A stretch of DNA of 16,573 nt from an uncultured Oscillospiraceae bacterium (lineage in GTDB: Bacteria; Bacillota; Clostridia; Oscillospirales; Acutalibacteraceae). Where the stretch lies: the NCBI GenBank assembly GCA_900550095.1, contig URRG01000010.1:1-16573 (forward strand). The letters are read 5' to 3'. Below the pieces are notes generated by a model. That model ran no database searches, had not been told where the DNA came from, and was given only the letters and a program-made list of their open reading frames with translations. Position numbers and translations under genes: made by a program. Positions 8,901-16,281 of the stretch are shown in pieces. The first letter of the stretch is position 1; each line of letters begins with the position of its first letter.

Positions 8901-9105
8901 GATAGATTTGCTGGCAAAGGTAAAGGCGAAAATCGCAGAGCTGGACCATTGGACCGATAAGCAGGAGACCAAAGCGGCGGTGGATAACCTGATTCGGGAT
9001 ACGTTATGGGCGGAACTGCCGGAAAGCTACGATGAAATCAGCATTTCCGGTTACCGCCAAAAAATTTATGAGTATGTGTACACCCGCTATCCGGATGTTG
9101 CATAA
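5968..9105 (+). CDS. hsdR: Type I restriction-modification system, restriction and translocation subunit R
   Basis: This 1045-residue subunit cuts unmethylated DNA after ATP-driven translocation. The N-terminal nuclease domain shows the PD-(D/E)xK signature, with Asp150 in RRRTDIVGFV and Glu164–Leu–Lys166 in LLFVELKK. The SF2 translocase follows, with Walker A TQGSGKS (299–305), DEAH (401–404), GFTGTPL (426–432) and motif VI QTIARANR (672–679). The rest is the helical C-terminal region that docks on HsdM and HsdS. Length and motif order match complete HsdR proteins. GGAGG at 5956–5960 supports the ATG at 5968. The gene is co-directional with hsdM and hsdS but separated from hsdS by the ATPase gene. 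No frameshift or missing motif is visible, so restriction should be active. Confidence 0.96.
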   Translation: MSYDYSENILVQESAGHLLERELGWQVAFAYNTEQLGKDGTFGRTSYREILLTRYFREALKRLNPWLTPAQLDEAQKKMEQHLSTASLIQINEEKYAFIRDGIPVTVKRPSGRTEEKKATVIDFQNPGNNHFLAIKELKIHGNLYRRRTDIVGFVNGIPLLFVELKKTTVDVQDAYTNNYTDYLDTIPHLFYYNAFLILSNGVESKVGTLGSKYEFFHEWKRLDETEQGSVALETMLRGICKKENFLDLLENFILFDHSGGRTAKILARNHQYLGVNEAVKAYEARKLKNGRLGVFWHTQGSGKSYSMVFLAQKIRRKFAGSPTIVVLTDRDELNKQISDTFENCGLLGKTKARQFIASSGEDLIQKLNGNPSFIFTLIQKFNKADPQPIYPDHDILILSDEAHRSQYGIFADNMMALLPTASRIGFTGTPLLSSDNITERTFGGYISVYDFKRAVEDGATVPLYYENRGDKIADLHNPEITDRILDAIEQADLDVNQQEKLEREFAKEIHLLTAQQRLESIAKDFVRHYSDLWTSGKAMFVCLNKVTCVRMYDMVQKYWAEEIARLEKERKSAAQQEAQELDRKLAWMKETEMAVVISQEQNEIQTFQKWGLDIKTHRQKMEKRELDKEFKDAENPLRVVFVCAMWLTGFDVKCLSCLYLDKPLKAHTLMQTIARANRVAEGKSNGLILDYIGIVKALRKALADYTANVGGQGGADPTVDKEELITRILDTITAAKDYLQQYDFTLQDLIDAKDFEKLALLQNAANAVSATLEDRKQFQTYANELVRLMKYADRQDVSASTRKEYEAIVAIFHELQKKRKSASNVDLMVEINSIISEYVQVDVPGEGIEPSRQFDISRIDFDLLRREFAKAKNKNLMLKDLDELIRQRLDALLFSNPQRINYYERYQQIIEDYNSEQNQATIEKTFMDLMDLANSMGQEEQRYVREGFSSDEELSLYDLLFSENLSKQDIKQIKQVAIDLLAKVKAKIAELDHWTDKQETKAAVDNLIRDTLWAELPESYDEISISGYRQKIYEYVYTRYPDVA

Positions 9106-9133
9106 CACAGAATGATAAATCTCAGGAGGAATC

Positions 9134-10936
9134 ATGGCGCAATATGAAGTAAACAACAGCTCGATACAAACCCTGCTGTCCTGGATCCGCAGCGGGGAAA
9201 TTGCAATCCCGGAAATTCAGCGTCCTTTTGTGTGGGACTCCACCAAGGTTCGTGATTTGATTGATTCCCTGTATGCCGGCTTCCCGGTGGGGTATATTAT
9301 TGTCTGGAAAAATCCTGATGTACGTCTGAAAGATGGCACGATTTCTTCCGGCAAGAAAATCCTCATTGATGGGCAGCAGCGCATCACAGCTTTGCAGGCA
9401 GCGATTGTTGGGGAGCCGGTAATCGGCAGCAACTACCGTAAAAAACGTATCAAAATTGCCTTCCATCCACTGGAACAGCGTTTTGAAGTGGCCAACCCTG
9501 CTATCGAAAAAGATGGGGCATGGATTCCTGACATTGCACCGCTTTATCAGCCAGGCTTTGATTCTTTTAACTTTGTTATTGACTACTGCATAAAAAACCA
9601 GCTGGATAACAGCAAGCGCAGCGCAGTCAATGACGTACTTACCAAATTGCAGCAAATTCAGAACAACAGCATTGGTGTAATCGAGCTGTCCCATCAACTT
9701 GATATTGCCCAGGTTACGGAAATCTTTATCCGCATCAACTCCAAAGGTGTGGTACTTTCCCAGGCTGATTTTGCCATGTCCAAAATCTCTTCGGACGACC
9801 GCTATGGTGGTAATCAGATTCGCAAAACCATGGACTATTTCTGCCACCTGATGCAGAAGCCAGAGGACTTTGAGGCAATCCGTCAAAACGATACGGAATT
9901 TGCGGCCAGCGAGGACTTTTCCAAAATCAAGTGGATCATCAACGAGCACGAGGACATTTATGTACCGGATTATACCGATGTGCTGCGTGTGGCATTCACT
10001 TTCAAATTTCTGCGTGGACGGATTGCAGATCTAGTAAGCTTATTGTCAGGCCGTGATTTTGACTCTCGTGATTATCAGGAGTCCATCGCTGAAGACTCCT
10101 TTGCCAAGCTGAAGGAAGGCGTCCTGGAGTTCGTCGGCAAGACCAATTTCCAGCGTTATTTGATGATCGTGAAGTCCACAGGCATTATCTCCCCTGCAAT
10201 GATTCGCTCCCAAAATGTTTTGAATTTTGGGTATGCGCTGTATTTGCTGCTTCGCTCCAAGGGGGAGGATGCAGCAGTTATTGAAAAGGTTGTGCGTCGG
10301 TGGATCGTTCTGGCAATTCTGACAGGCAGATACTCCGGATCACCGGAATCTACCTTTGATTATGACATCAAGCGTTTCCAAGCCAATAATCCTATGGAGT
10401 TTCTGGAACACACCGAAGCCGGTGAACTTTCCGACGCGTTCTGGAACAATATCTTGGTAACCAAGCTCAATACCTCTGTGGCCAGCAGCCCAATGTTCCA
10501 TGTATTCCTGATGTCACAAGTCAAAATGGGGGATTGCGGGTTCCTGTCAGAACAAATTGATGTAAAATCACTTATTGAGCAGCGTGGCGATATTCATCAC
10601 ATTTTTCCCAAAAAACACTTGCAAAAATGCGGGATCAAAGAGCGTGGGCTGTACAATCAGATTGCAAACTATGTCTACACGCAGTCCGAAATCAATGTAA
10701 AAATCAAGGATCAGGCTCCCAAAGACTACATGGCCCAGGTCAGAAAACAGTGTGCGGACGGGAATCCCATTTATGGCGGTATTGACTCTCTGGAAAAGCT
10801 GGAAGTCAATATGGAGGCCAACTGCATTCCTCAAGAAATTTTTGATATGGATTATACCCTGTTTGAAGCTTTTCTGGAGAAACGGCGTCGCTTGATGGCA
10901 CAAAAAATTCGTCGCTATTATGAAATGCTGCGATAA
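9134..10936 (+). CDS. DUF262–DUF1524 protein, GmrSD-like modification-dependent nuclease candidate
   Basis: This 600-residue protein begins with a DUF262 domain containing IPEIQRPFVWD, the ParB/sulfiredoxin-like DGQQR motif (79–83) and FIRIN (198–202). In this superfamily DGQQR binds or hydrolyses nucleotide. Near the C-terminus it has DIHHIFPKKH (starting at about residue 486), the His-Me/HNH motif of DUF1524, expected to cut DNA. The two-domain fusion is that of GmrSD-type IV systems and related proteins (BrxU, SspE). These proteins act on modified or phage DNA, so target preference is inferred only. AGGAGG at 9124–9129 precedes the ATG closely. It begins 28 bases after hsdR and is the last gene before a strong hairpin terminator, so it is probably part of the same operon. 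Confidence 0.85.
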   Translation: MAQYEVNNSSIQTLLSWIRSGEIAIPEIQRPFVWDSTKVRDLIDSLYAGFPVGYIIVWKNPDVRLKDGTISSGKKILIDGQQRITALQAAIVGEPVIGSNYRKKRIKIAFHPLEQRFEVANPAIEKDGAWIPDIAPLYQPGFDSFNFVIDYCIKNQLDNSKRSAVNDVLTKLQQIQNNSIGVIELSHQLDIAQVTEIFIRINSKGVVLSQADFAMSKISSDDRYGGNQIRKTMDYFCHLMQKPEDFEAIRQNDTEFAASEDFSKIKWIINEHEDIYVPDYTDVLRVAFTFKFLRGRIADLVSLLSGRDFDSRDYQESIAEDSFAKLKEGVLEFVGKTNFQRYLMIVKSTGIISPAMIRSQNVLNFGYALYLLLRSKGEDAAVIEKVVRRWIVLAILTGRYSGSPESTFDYDIKRFQANNPMEFLEHTEAGELSDAFWNNILVTKLNTSVASSPMFHVFLMSQVKMGDCGFLSEQIDVKSLIEQRGDIHHIFPKKHLQKCGIKERGLYNQIANYVYTQSEINVKIKDQAPKDYMAQVRKQCADGNPIYGGIDSLEKLEVNMEANCIPQEIFDMDYTLFEAFLEKRRRLMAQKIRRYYEMLR

Positions 10937-10951
10937 CAGATCGTAACAAAC

Positions 10952-10992
10952 AAAACACGGATGATCGCCGGTTGGGAAATCATCCGTGTTTT
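10952..10992. terminator. Bidirectional rho-independent terminator
   Basis: AAAACACGGATGAT (10952–10965) pairs perfectly with 10979–10992, with a 13-base loop. Stem ends rich in A and T give a T-run on each strand. It ends the defence operon on the plus strand and the rRNA methyltransferase gene on the minus strand, whose stop codon lies six bases away. Confidence 0.85.
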
Positions 10993-10997
10993 CAATA

Positions 10998-12428
10998 TCA
11001 GATCATCTGGAAATGCTTTAGTGCATCCATAATTGCAGCTTCCTTTTCCGGCGGGCATTGTGGCATTTTCGCGTCTTCTTTCTTTGACAGATTATAATTC
11101 TGCCCCACATCTAGCCCACACTTCCGCTTAACCTGTGAGATATACAGGCTGGACACCTTCAAGCCGTGCTTTTCCAGCACATAGGCTTTGATCTCATCAT
11201 AGGTGGCTTTACTCTCCGCCGATGTCAAATCCAGCTCATCCAGATTTAACTCCACTTCGATATGTTGCTTGGCGTTAAGTTTGGACAAAAGCACTACCGT
11301 CTCCACATGTTCCGTCCAGGGAAACATGTCCACAGGCTGGATTTTTCTCACCCGATACCCCTTTCGGGTCAGATAGGCCAAATCCCGGGCCTGGGTCTCC
11401 GGATTGCAGGAAATATACACCACGCGGCCCGGCGCAAGCTTCAAAAGAGAATCCAGAAACCGCCTGTCGCTTCCGGCTCTGGGCGGATCCATAAACACCA
11501 CATCCGCCCGTTCCTTTTCCTCCGCCATGGCCTCCATCCATTCGCCCGCGTCCCCAACGTAAAACCGGGCGTTGCGGATATTGTTCCTCTTCGCATTGGA
11601 AACGGCGTCGCGCACGGCGTCGCCGTTCACCTCCACGCCGATCACCTCCGACGCCTGGCGGGAAGCAGCCAGCCCGATGGTGCCGATGCCGCAGTATGCG
11701 TCTATGACCCGTTCCCTGCCTGTCAGGCCCGCCAGTTCCATGGCCTTGCTATACAAAACCTCCGTCTGCACCGGATTGACCTGGTAAAAGGAAGCCGCCG
11801 AAATGCGGAACGTGAGCCCGCAGAGAACGTCTTCAATATATCCCGGCCCATACAGAACCTTTTGCTGCCTCCCCAGCACAAGGCTCGTATAATAGGGGTT
11901 CACGTTCTGTATAATAGTGGTAATTTCCGGGTGCGCTGTCAGCAAAGCCTCTGTGAAATGCTTTTTCGCCGTAAACACAGGTGTGGAAGTCACCAAAACC
12001 ACCATGATCTGGCCCGTGGAAAATCCACGCTTTACCAGCACATGGCGCAAAAACCCCTTCTCTGTCCTTTCATCATAAGCAGAAAGACGAAATTCTTTCA
12101 GGAGCCTGCGGACAGTCACAATGATAGCGTCCGCCGCCCGGTCCTCAATTCGGCAGGAATCCACGGGGACGATCCTGTGCGTACTGGACTGATACACGCC
12201 GGAAATGATCTCTCTGCGGCGGTTGACGCCGAACGCGGCCTGCACCTTATTCCGATAGTGATAGGGGTACTCCATCCCCAAAATGGGCTCCGTCTTTCCA
12301 TAGCGCCCCAAAAGGGAACGTATCTTTCTCTCTTTGAAACGAAGCTGCCGTTCGTACTCCATGTTCTGCAGCTGGCAGCCTCCGCACTTCTTTGCAAGAG
12401 GGCAGGGGCCCTCGTATATCTGCCTCAT
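10998..12428 (-). CDS. rlmD: 23S rRNA (uracil-5-)-methyltransferase, RlmD/RumA family, with extra C-terminal domain
   Basis: This 476-residue enzyme methylates a uridine in 23S rRNA using SAM. An iron–sulfur cluster site is suggested by Cys9, Cys15, Cys18 and Cys92. The SAM site is DAYCGIGTIGL (243–253), followed by DPPRAG (314–319). Catalytic Cys341 sits in SCNPET, and the base is a Glu in TEHVETV (about 373–376). The family normally ends shortly after HVETVVLL. Here about 95 residues follow, including KATYDEIKAYVLEK, SSLYISQVKRK and PQCPPEKEAA. I recognise this tail from clostridial mobile elements rather than from housekeeping enzymes. The GC content and codon choice of the tail differ from the rest of the gene. 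The core gene is chromosomal, while the tail probably came with the integrated element. Which uridine is modified (1939 or 747) cannot be read. The start has GGGAG upstream. Confidence 0.9.
   Translation of the reverse strand: MRQIYEGPCPLAKKCGGCQLQNMEYERQLRFKERKIRSLLGRYGKTEPILGMEYPYHYRNKVQAAFGVNRRREIISGVYQSSTHRIVPVDSCRIEDRAADAIIVTVRRLLKEFRLSAYDERTEKGFLRHVLVKRGFSTGQIMVVLVTSTPVFTAKKHFTEALLTAHPEITTIIQNVNPYYTSLVLGRQQKVLYGPGYIEDVLCGLTFRISAASFYQVNPVQTEVLYSKAMELAGLTGRERVIDAYCGIGTIGLAASRQASEVIGVEVNGDAVRDAVSNAKRNNIRNARFYVGDAGEWMEAMAEEKERADVVFMDPPRAGSDRRFLDSLLKLAPGRVVYISCNPETQARDLAYLTRKGYRVRKIQPVDMFPWTEHVETVVLLSKLNAKQHIEVELNLDELDLTSAESKATYDEIKAYVLEKHGLKVSSLYISQVKRKCGLDVGQNYNLSKKEDAKMPQCPPEKEAAIMDALKHFQMI
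11281..11312. other. Candidate attachment-site junction within the 3' part of rumA
   Basis: This stretch encodes TEHVETVVLLSK on the minus strand, the conserved end of the catalytic domain. It is where base composition and protein homology switch from chromosomal to element-like. Integration of ICEs into the 3' end of rumA is known in streptococci. A conserved coding segment reconstituted by element DNA is the expected outcome. The second att copy would be at the other end of the element, outside the window, so a direct repeat cannot be shown here. Confidence 0.4.
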
Positions 12429-12610
12429 CGTATCTCTCCCATTCCTAATATTCCCTCGCCGGGGCCTTCGCCCTTCAAAACAGGGCTCCTGCCGAAGAGC
12501 TCCCGGCGCTCCCCCTGGGCCCGCAGCATATACGGGCAGGCTCCCCCATGCTCTTCACGGAGGAAACCCGCCCGCCGTTTGCTTTCATCTGATTTCCTGT
12601 TCCCCGTTTG

Positions 12611-13855
12611 CTACAGCTTGGAAGATACCGAACGCATGCGCTCCGCCTCCTCCGCCGTTACATTTTTTCCATACCGGGCCTTTTCATACAAGCTGCGGAA
12701 TTCGCCGCTCTGAGGCTTTTGACGGAGCCCCGCGGCTTCCATTTGTTCCTCCGGGGTAGACGCCGGGGAAGGAACCACTTTTTTCGGCATGCCTCTGCGT
12801 ATTTTCTTCCGGTACAGCCGGCGGATCCGGGAAACCGGATCCCGTCCCCAGCGGCTTGCGGATTCCTTTTGTTCCCTGCCCAGCCTTTCTTCCCGAAAGA
12901 AAGGTAGGAGAAATTCCTTTTCTTCGATCCGTCCCTCTGGTATTTCATAAAAGTTTTTATACAATTTGTATACTATATACACAACAGCGGCGATAACACC
13001 AGCGCACAAAATCACAATCCCCAGTATGAGAAGCACTTGCTGCAGCAGCTCGGCAAGCCAGCTGCTCTCCCCGCCTCCCTCCAGAGGGATCTCCTGGTTC
13101 GCAGGAGGAAGGGACTCTTCTTCCGGTTCGAAAACGTGTTCTTCATCCTTCGAAAACAGGGAAAAGAACCACCGAAGGGCGGCCAGAAGCATACGGCCAA
13201 GCTGTTCAAAGGCCCCTTCCAGAGGAAGAAAGGAACAGCCCGCCATCACCAGCCCGACCAAAAGGGCATACAAAAGGGAAATCCCGCCCCCCATAGCCCG
13301 AATCTGCTTTTCAGGCAGAAAGGAAACCTCCTCCATGTCCCGGATATATGTATCGGTGGAGGAAAGGGCATCCCACAGGAATTTCAGCATCAGATAAGCC
13401 ATTGCTGAATATAGAGCCGTCTCTGCCGCCGCGGCTGAAACCGCGGACGCAATGCAGAACAGAGCCGCAATGATCCCCAGCCGGACCCAGCCGGGCTGGA
13501 CCGTATCCTGCAGGCTGGGGAACAAACGCTGCACCGCCATGATCAGGCAGGTAACGACCGAGGCCGCAGAGCACACAAAGCCGCCCGCAAAATACAGGGC
13601 CGCGCTCAGGAGGCCGGCTGCAAGGGCCCAGCCTAAAAAATACTGCCAGAACCTGCGGGCCTTTTCCATAAGGAAACGGCACGCGGCCGCAGACAAAAGA
13701 AGAGAGATAAAAAGCAGCAGAAGAGGCGGTTCCATTTCAAGCAGCGTCCCCGCAAGATACAGCGCCGGCAGCAGAAACACCGCCATCTCCAGCGCCTCTA
13801 TGCTTATGAGGACGGTATGAAACGTCCTGCTTTTGAGGACTGCTTCCTTTTTCAC
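12611..13855 (-). CDS. Multi-pass membrane protein with DUF4129-like C-terminal region
   Basis: This 414-residue protein has hydrophobic segments at about 14–37, 43–60, 70–92, 96–110, 126–157, 190–211 and 268–298. A charged acidic loop (KDEEHVFEPEEES) lies at about 236–248. The C-terminal cytosolic part (340–414) contains DPVSRIRRLYRK, TPEEQMEA and EFRSLYEKARYGKNVT, the pattern of DUF4129. That domain usually follows a transglutaminase-like module in MoxR operons. No transglutaminase domain is present in this protein or elsewhere in the window. The start is GTG with GGAGG at 13864–13868, and the gene begins three bases after the DUF58 stop. A role in envelope or secreted-protein assembly is presumed from the operon, not demonstrated. 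Confidence 0.75.
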   Translation of the reverse strand: MKKEAVLKSRTFHTVLISIEALEMAVFLLPALYLAGTLLEMEPPLLLLFISLLLSAAACRFLMEKARRFWQYFLGWALAAGLLSAALYFAGGFVCSAASVVTCLIMAVQRLFPSLQDTVQPGWVRLGIIAALFCIASAVSAAAAETALYSAMAYLMLKFLWDALSSTDTYIRDMEEVSFLPEKQIRAMGGGISLLYALLVGLVMAGCSFLPLEGAFEQLGRMLLAALRWFFSLFSKDEEHVFEPEEESLPPANQEIPLEGGGESSWLAELLQQVLLILGIVILCAGVIAAVVYIVYKLYKNFYEIPEGRIEEKEFLLPFFREERLGREQKESASRWGRDPVSRIRRLYRKKIRRGMPKKVVPSPASTPEEQMEAAGLRQKPQSGEFRSLYEKARYGKNVTAEEAERMRSVSSKL

Positions 13856-13858
13856 CGG

Positions 13859-14971
13859 CTACACCTCCACTTCAAAATAGAACGTCTCCACCCCCGGCAG
13901 GGAGATCCTGCGCTTCATGTCGGGATGGAGAGGCACGATCCACTGTGCAAAAGCGTCGCCTGCCCGGCAGGAAGCCGCTTCCTTCTGAAGGGTCTCCTTC
14001 TGGCTGGTGGAGATCATCATCCAAAGGCCGCCTCCCTCGCTGCGGAAGCGCTCCAGCGTGTGGACAAAGTCCTCCTGCCCTTTGGAAAGGTCGATCCGCG
14101 CCAAAAGACGGCGGCACGCAAACGCATGGGAAGAACCGCTCCCGAAGTCCGAACAGACCGGATCGCCCGTGACAGCGTCTTTGCCGTTGGAAAGGACACG
14201 GACCGGGATCCCCCTTCCTGCAAACCATTCTGTCAGAGTGCGGACGATGCGGATGCTTTCTTCCCGGAGAGCGTCATATACGCGGGTCCCCTCCGACTCC
14301 AGATTCAGGAGCAGCGTCACCTCCTGCTGACTGGTGTCATGATATTGGTTTACCTTCAGCTCCCCTGTTTTGGCCGAGGCGCTCCAGTTGATTTTTTTCA
14401 TGCTGTCCGTGGTCTCATACGGACGTATCCCGCGGAATTCAAAGGGATCCTCATACAGAAACCGGTTTATGAGGCATTCCCCCATCATATGGCTGAAGGG
14501 GATCTCAAGCCCCTTCACAGCGCTCCTGCCGGGGCACACATAGAGCTCCGCCGCACAGGGGACCGTTTTGGCCAGAAGCTGCGTATGCAGAAGGTTCATC
14601 GTAACCAGGTTCGCTTCCCGGATGCTGAAATACCCCCGCTTCGTGCATTCCACCTGCATTCTGCGCGTGACCTTCTGATACGGCAGCATGCAGAACACAT
14701 CCTTTCGGTAGGAAAGATCCGTCCGATTGGTGTTTTCCGTATCCAAAAACCGTATTTCTCTGCCCATGCGGAATTTCACCTGCAGGACCGGCAGGGGAAG
14801 AAATTTCCGGTTGGTCACGATCTCCGTCAGAAAGCACGAATCCCCCTCCTGCACCTCCCGGCGGTCAAAAGAGATCTCCGACGACAGGCCGCGGCCCCAG
14901 TATCGTTTCCAAAGCCGGCGCTCCAGCAGCATGATGAGAAGAGCGCCCGCTATCGCTAACAGGACGGCCAT
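13859..14971 (-). CDS. DUF58 family protein (MoxR-associated)
   Basis: This 370-residue protein has a hydrophobic N-terminal segment (residues 2–16) and a beta-rich middle. The DUF58 signature lies at 179–201 (FRGIRPYETTDSMKKINW followed by SASAK). A von Willebrand A-like strand (EVTLLLNLESEG, 217–228) follows. DUF58 proteins work with MoxR AAA+ ATPases, apparently as a chaperone–adaptor pair acting on envelope or metal-dependent targets. It starts three bases after the moxR stop and ends three bases before the membrane-protein start, so the three genes are translationally coupled. The specific substrate is unknown. Confidence 0.9.
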   Translation of the reverse strand: MAVLLAIAGALLIMLLERRLWKRYWGRGLSSEISFDRREVQEGDSCFLTEIVTNRKFLPLPVLQVKFRMGREIRFLDTENTNRTDLSYRKDVFCMLPYQKVTRRMQVECTKRGYFSIREANLVTMNLLHTQLLAKTVPCAAELYVCPGRSAVKGLEIPFSHMMGECLINRFLYEDPFEFRGIRPYETTDSMKKINWSASAKTGELKVNQYHDTSQQEVTLLLNLESEGTRVYDALREESIRIVRTLTEWFAGRGIPVRVLSNGKDAVTGDPVCSDFGSGSSHAFACRRLLARIDLSKGQEDFVHTLERFRSEGGGLWMMISTSQKETLQKEAASCRAGDAFAQWIVPLHPDMKRRISLPGVETFYFEVEV

Positions 14972-14974
14972 AGC

Positions 14975-15982
14975 TCACCGGCCCCAATCTTCCGTGGGAA
15001 CAGGCGTTTTCTCCGCTATCTCGCGGATAAGCGCCTCCGCCTCGCCGGCTGCGGCAAAGCCTCCCAGGAAAATAAGCCTGTGGGCCAGCACGGGCACGGA
15101 AAGCTCCTTCACGTCTTCAGGGACTACATAGTCCCTGCCCCTTACCAGCGCAAGGGCCTGGGAGCATCTGAGCAGAGCCAGCGTTCCCCGGGGGCTGACG
15201 CCGCTGGAAACGGCGTTGCTCCTGCGCGTCTCCGCCGCCAGGCGCTGGATATAGCGGAGCATCTCCGGATGGACATGGATTTCAGGGCACCTGCGGCGCA
15301 GGGAAAGAACGTCTTCCCCGCTGCAGACCGCCTGCAGCTCCTCTAACGGGTCGTCACGGATGAACCGCTGCAGGATGGCGTACTCCTCCTCGTCAGAGGG
15401 AAGCCCCACGGAAAGACGCATGAGAAAGCGGTCCAGCTGGGCCTCCGGAAGAGGGAAGGTTCCGGCGGTCTCCACAGGGTTTTGGGTGGCTATCACAAAA
15501 AAAGGTTCTTCCAGCTTCCGGGTCACGCCGTCCACCGTCACCTGATGCTCTTCCATGCACTCCAAAAGGCTGGACTGCGTTCTGGGCGTCGCCCGGTTGA
15601 TCTCATCCGCCAACAGGATATTGCAGAAAACAGGGCCCGGGTGGAACTCAAAATTCCCCGTCTTCCGGTCGTAAATATTGAGGCCAGTCACATCCGATGG
15701 CAAAAGATCCGGCGTAAACTGGATACGCCCGAACTGCGCGTCCACCGAACGGGCCAGCGTCTTGGCCATCACCGTTTTGCCCGTGCCGGGCACGTCCTCC
15801 AGAAGCACATGGCCCCCGGCGATCATAGCGGCGAGCATATATTCCGTCACCTTTGCCCGGCCCACCAGGACCCTTTCCATATTCCTGCATACGGCCTTGA
15901 TGATCTCTCCCGCCCCGGAAGGCGTTCCGCCTCCGCTGCGGCCCTGTACGGCTCCCTTGCTTGTCTCCTGCAAAAGTCTCAC
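14975..15982 (-). CDS. MoxR family AAA+ ATPase
   Basis: This 335-residue ATPase has Walker A DVPGTGKT (63–70), Walker B ILLADEINRA (122–131) and sensor-1 ATQNP (165–169). An ETAGTFPLPEAQLDRF segment typical of MoxR follows. The family couples ATP hydrolysis to remodelling or maturation of client proteins, typically with DUF58 and vWA partners. It is the first gene of a three-gene minus-strand operon. The start is uncertain. The GTG at 15980–15982 lies only one base after AGGAGG, whereas a TTG three codons downstream has a more normal spacing of about ten bases. The family core begins well after either. Confidence 0.95.
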   Translation of the reverse strand: MRLLQETSKGAVQGRSGGGTPSGAGEIIKAVCRNMERVLVGRAKVTEYMLAAMIAGGHVLLEDVPGTGKTVMAKTLARSVDAQFGRIQFTPDLLPSDVTGLNIYDRKTGNFEFHPGPVFCNILLADEINRATPRTQSSLLECMEEHQVTVDGVTRKLEEPFFVIATQNPVETAGTFPLPEAQLDRFLMRLSVGLPSDEEEYAILQRFIRDDPLEELQAVCSGEDVLSLRRRCPEIHVHPEMLRYIQRLAAETRRSNAVSSGVSPRGTLALLRCSQALALVRGRDYVVPEDVKELSVPVLAHRLIFLGGFAAAGEAEALIREIAEKTPVPTEDWGR

Positions 15983-16120
15983 TCCTCCTGCGGGCCTGCG
16001 CCCGGTTTTACTATATTTCCGATGCGTTTCACATCATTTTGAATCAGCCGTCCTTTCAAACAACGGCCTTTCTGCGGCCCGCCTCCCCCATCGGCAGAAA
16101 ACGGCGCCGTATCGTCTATC

Positions 16121-16152
16121 ATTATAGCACAATCCAAATAAAATGTATGCAA
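16121..16152 (-). promoter_or_regulatory. Promoter of the moxR operon
   Basis: On the minus strand a perfect TATAAT (plus-strand 16121–16126) is preceded by TGC, giving an extended -10. A TTGCAT at 16147–16152 is a poor -35 with 20-base spacing, so the extended -10 probably carries the promoter. It would leave a leader of roughly 130 bases before moxR. I found no riboswitch or attenuator in that leader. Confidence 0.6.
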
Positions 16153-16177
16153 TTTTCTTTATATAAACGCCCACCGG

Positions 16178-16214
16178 AAAAAAGGACGCCGGAGAAACAC
16201 ATCCTCCGGCGTCC
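16178..16214 (-). terminator. Rho-independent terminator of the right-edge gene
   Basis: A perfect 11-bp GC-rich stem (16184–16194 with 16204–16214) with a 9-base loop is followed on the minus strand by six T residues (16178–16183). It lies about 67 bases after the stop codon of the right-edge gene and upstream of the moxR promoter, cleanly separating the two units. Confidence 0.9.
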
Positions 16215-16281
16215 CGTCATTCTGTTCAGAAATATCTTACACCGTGCCTCCTATCGAAAGAGAGGCGGGCAGGAGACCGGT

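Larger units (their letters stand above)
1..11312. mobile_element. Terminal segment of a probable integrative element carrying the defence operon
   Basis: Three observations support this. ICE-type replication gene remnants lie at the left edge. A restriction and accessory defence operon of mixed composition follows. The rumA tail of mobile-element type then ends at a composition change near 11,290. The other end, the integrase and the conjugation genes are not in the window. The element could be complete, decayed or only a genomic island, and the left limit is unknown. Confidence 0.5.

Noticed and set aside
12429..12610. Possible small gene or promoter between rlmD and the membrane-protein gene
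   Set aside because: No frame with a start and ribosome-binding site and no convincing -10/-35 pair could be supported.
11262..12713. 483-residue plus-strand frame
   Set aside because: Antisense to the rRNA methyltransferase gene, with an implausible composition rich in His, Arg and Pro.
13817..14959. 380-residue plus-strand frame
   Set aside because: Shadow of the DUF58 gene on the other strand.
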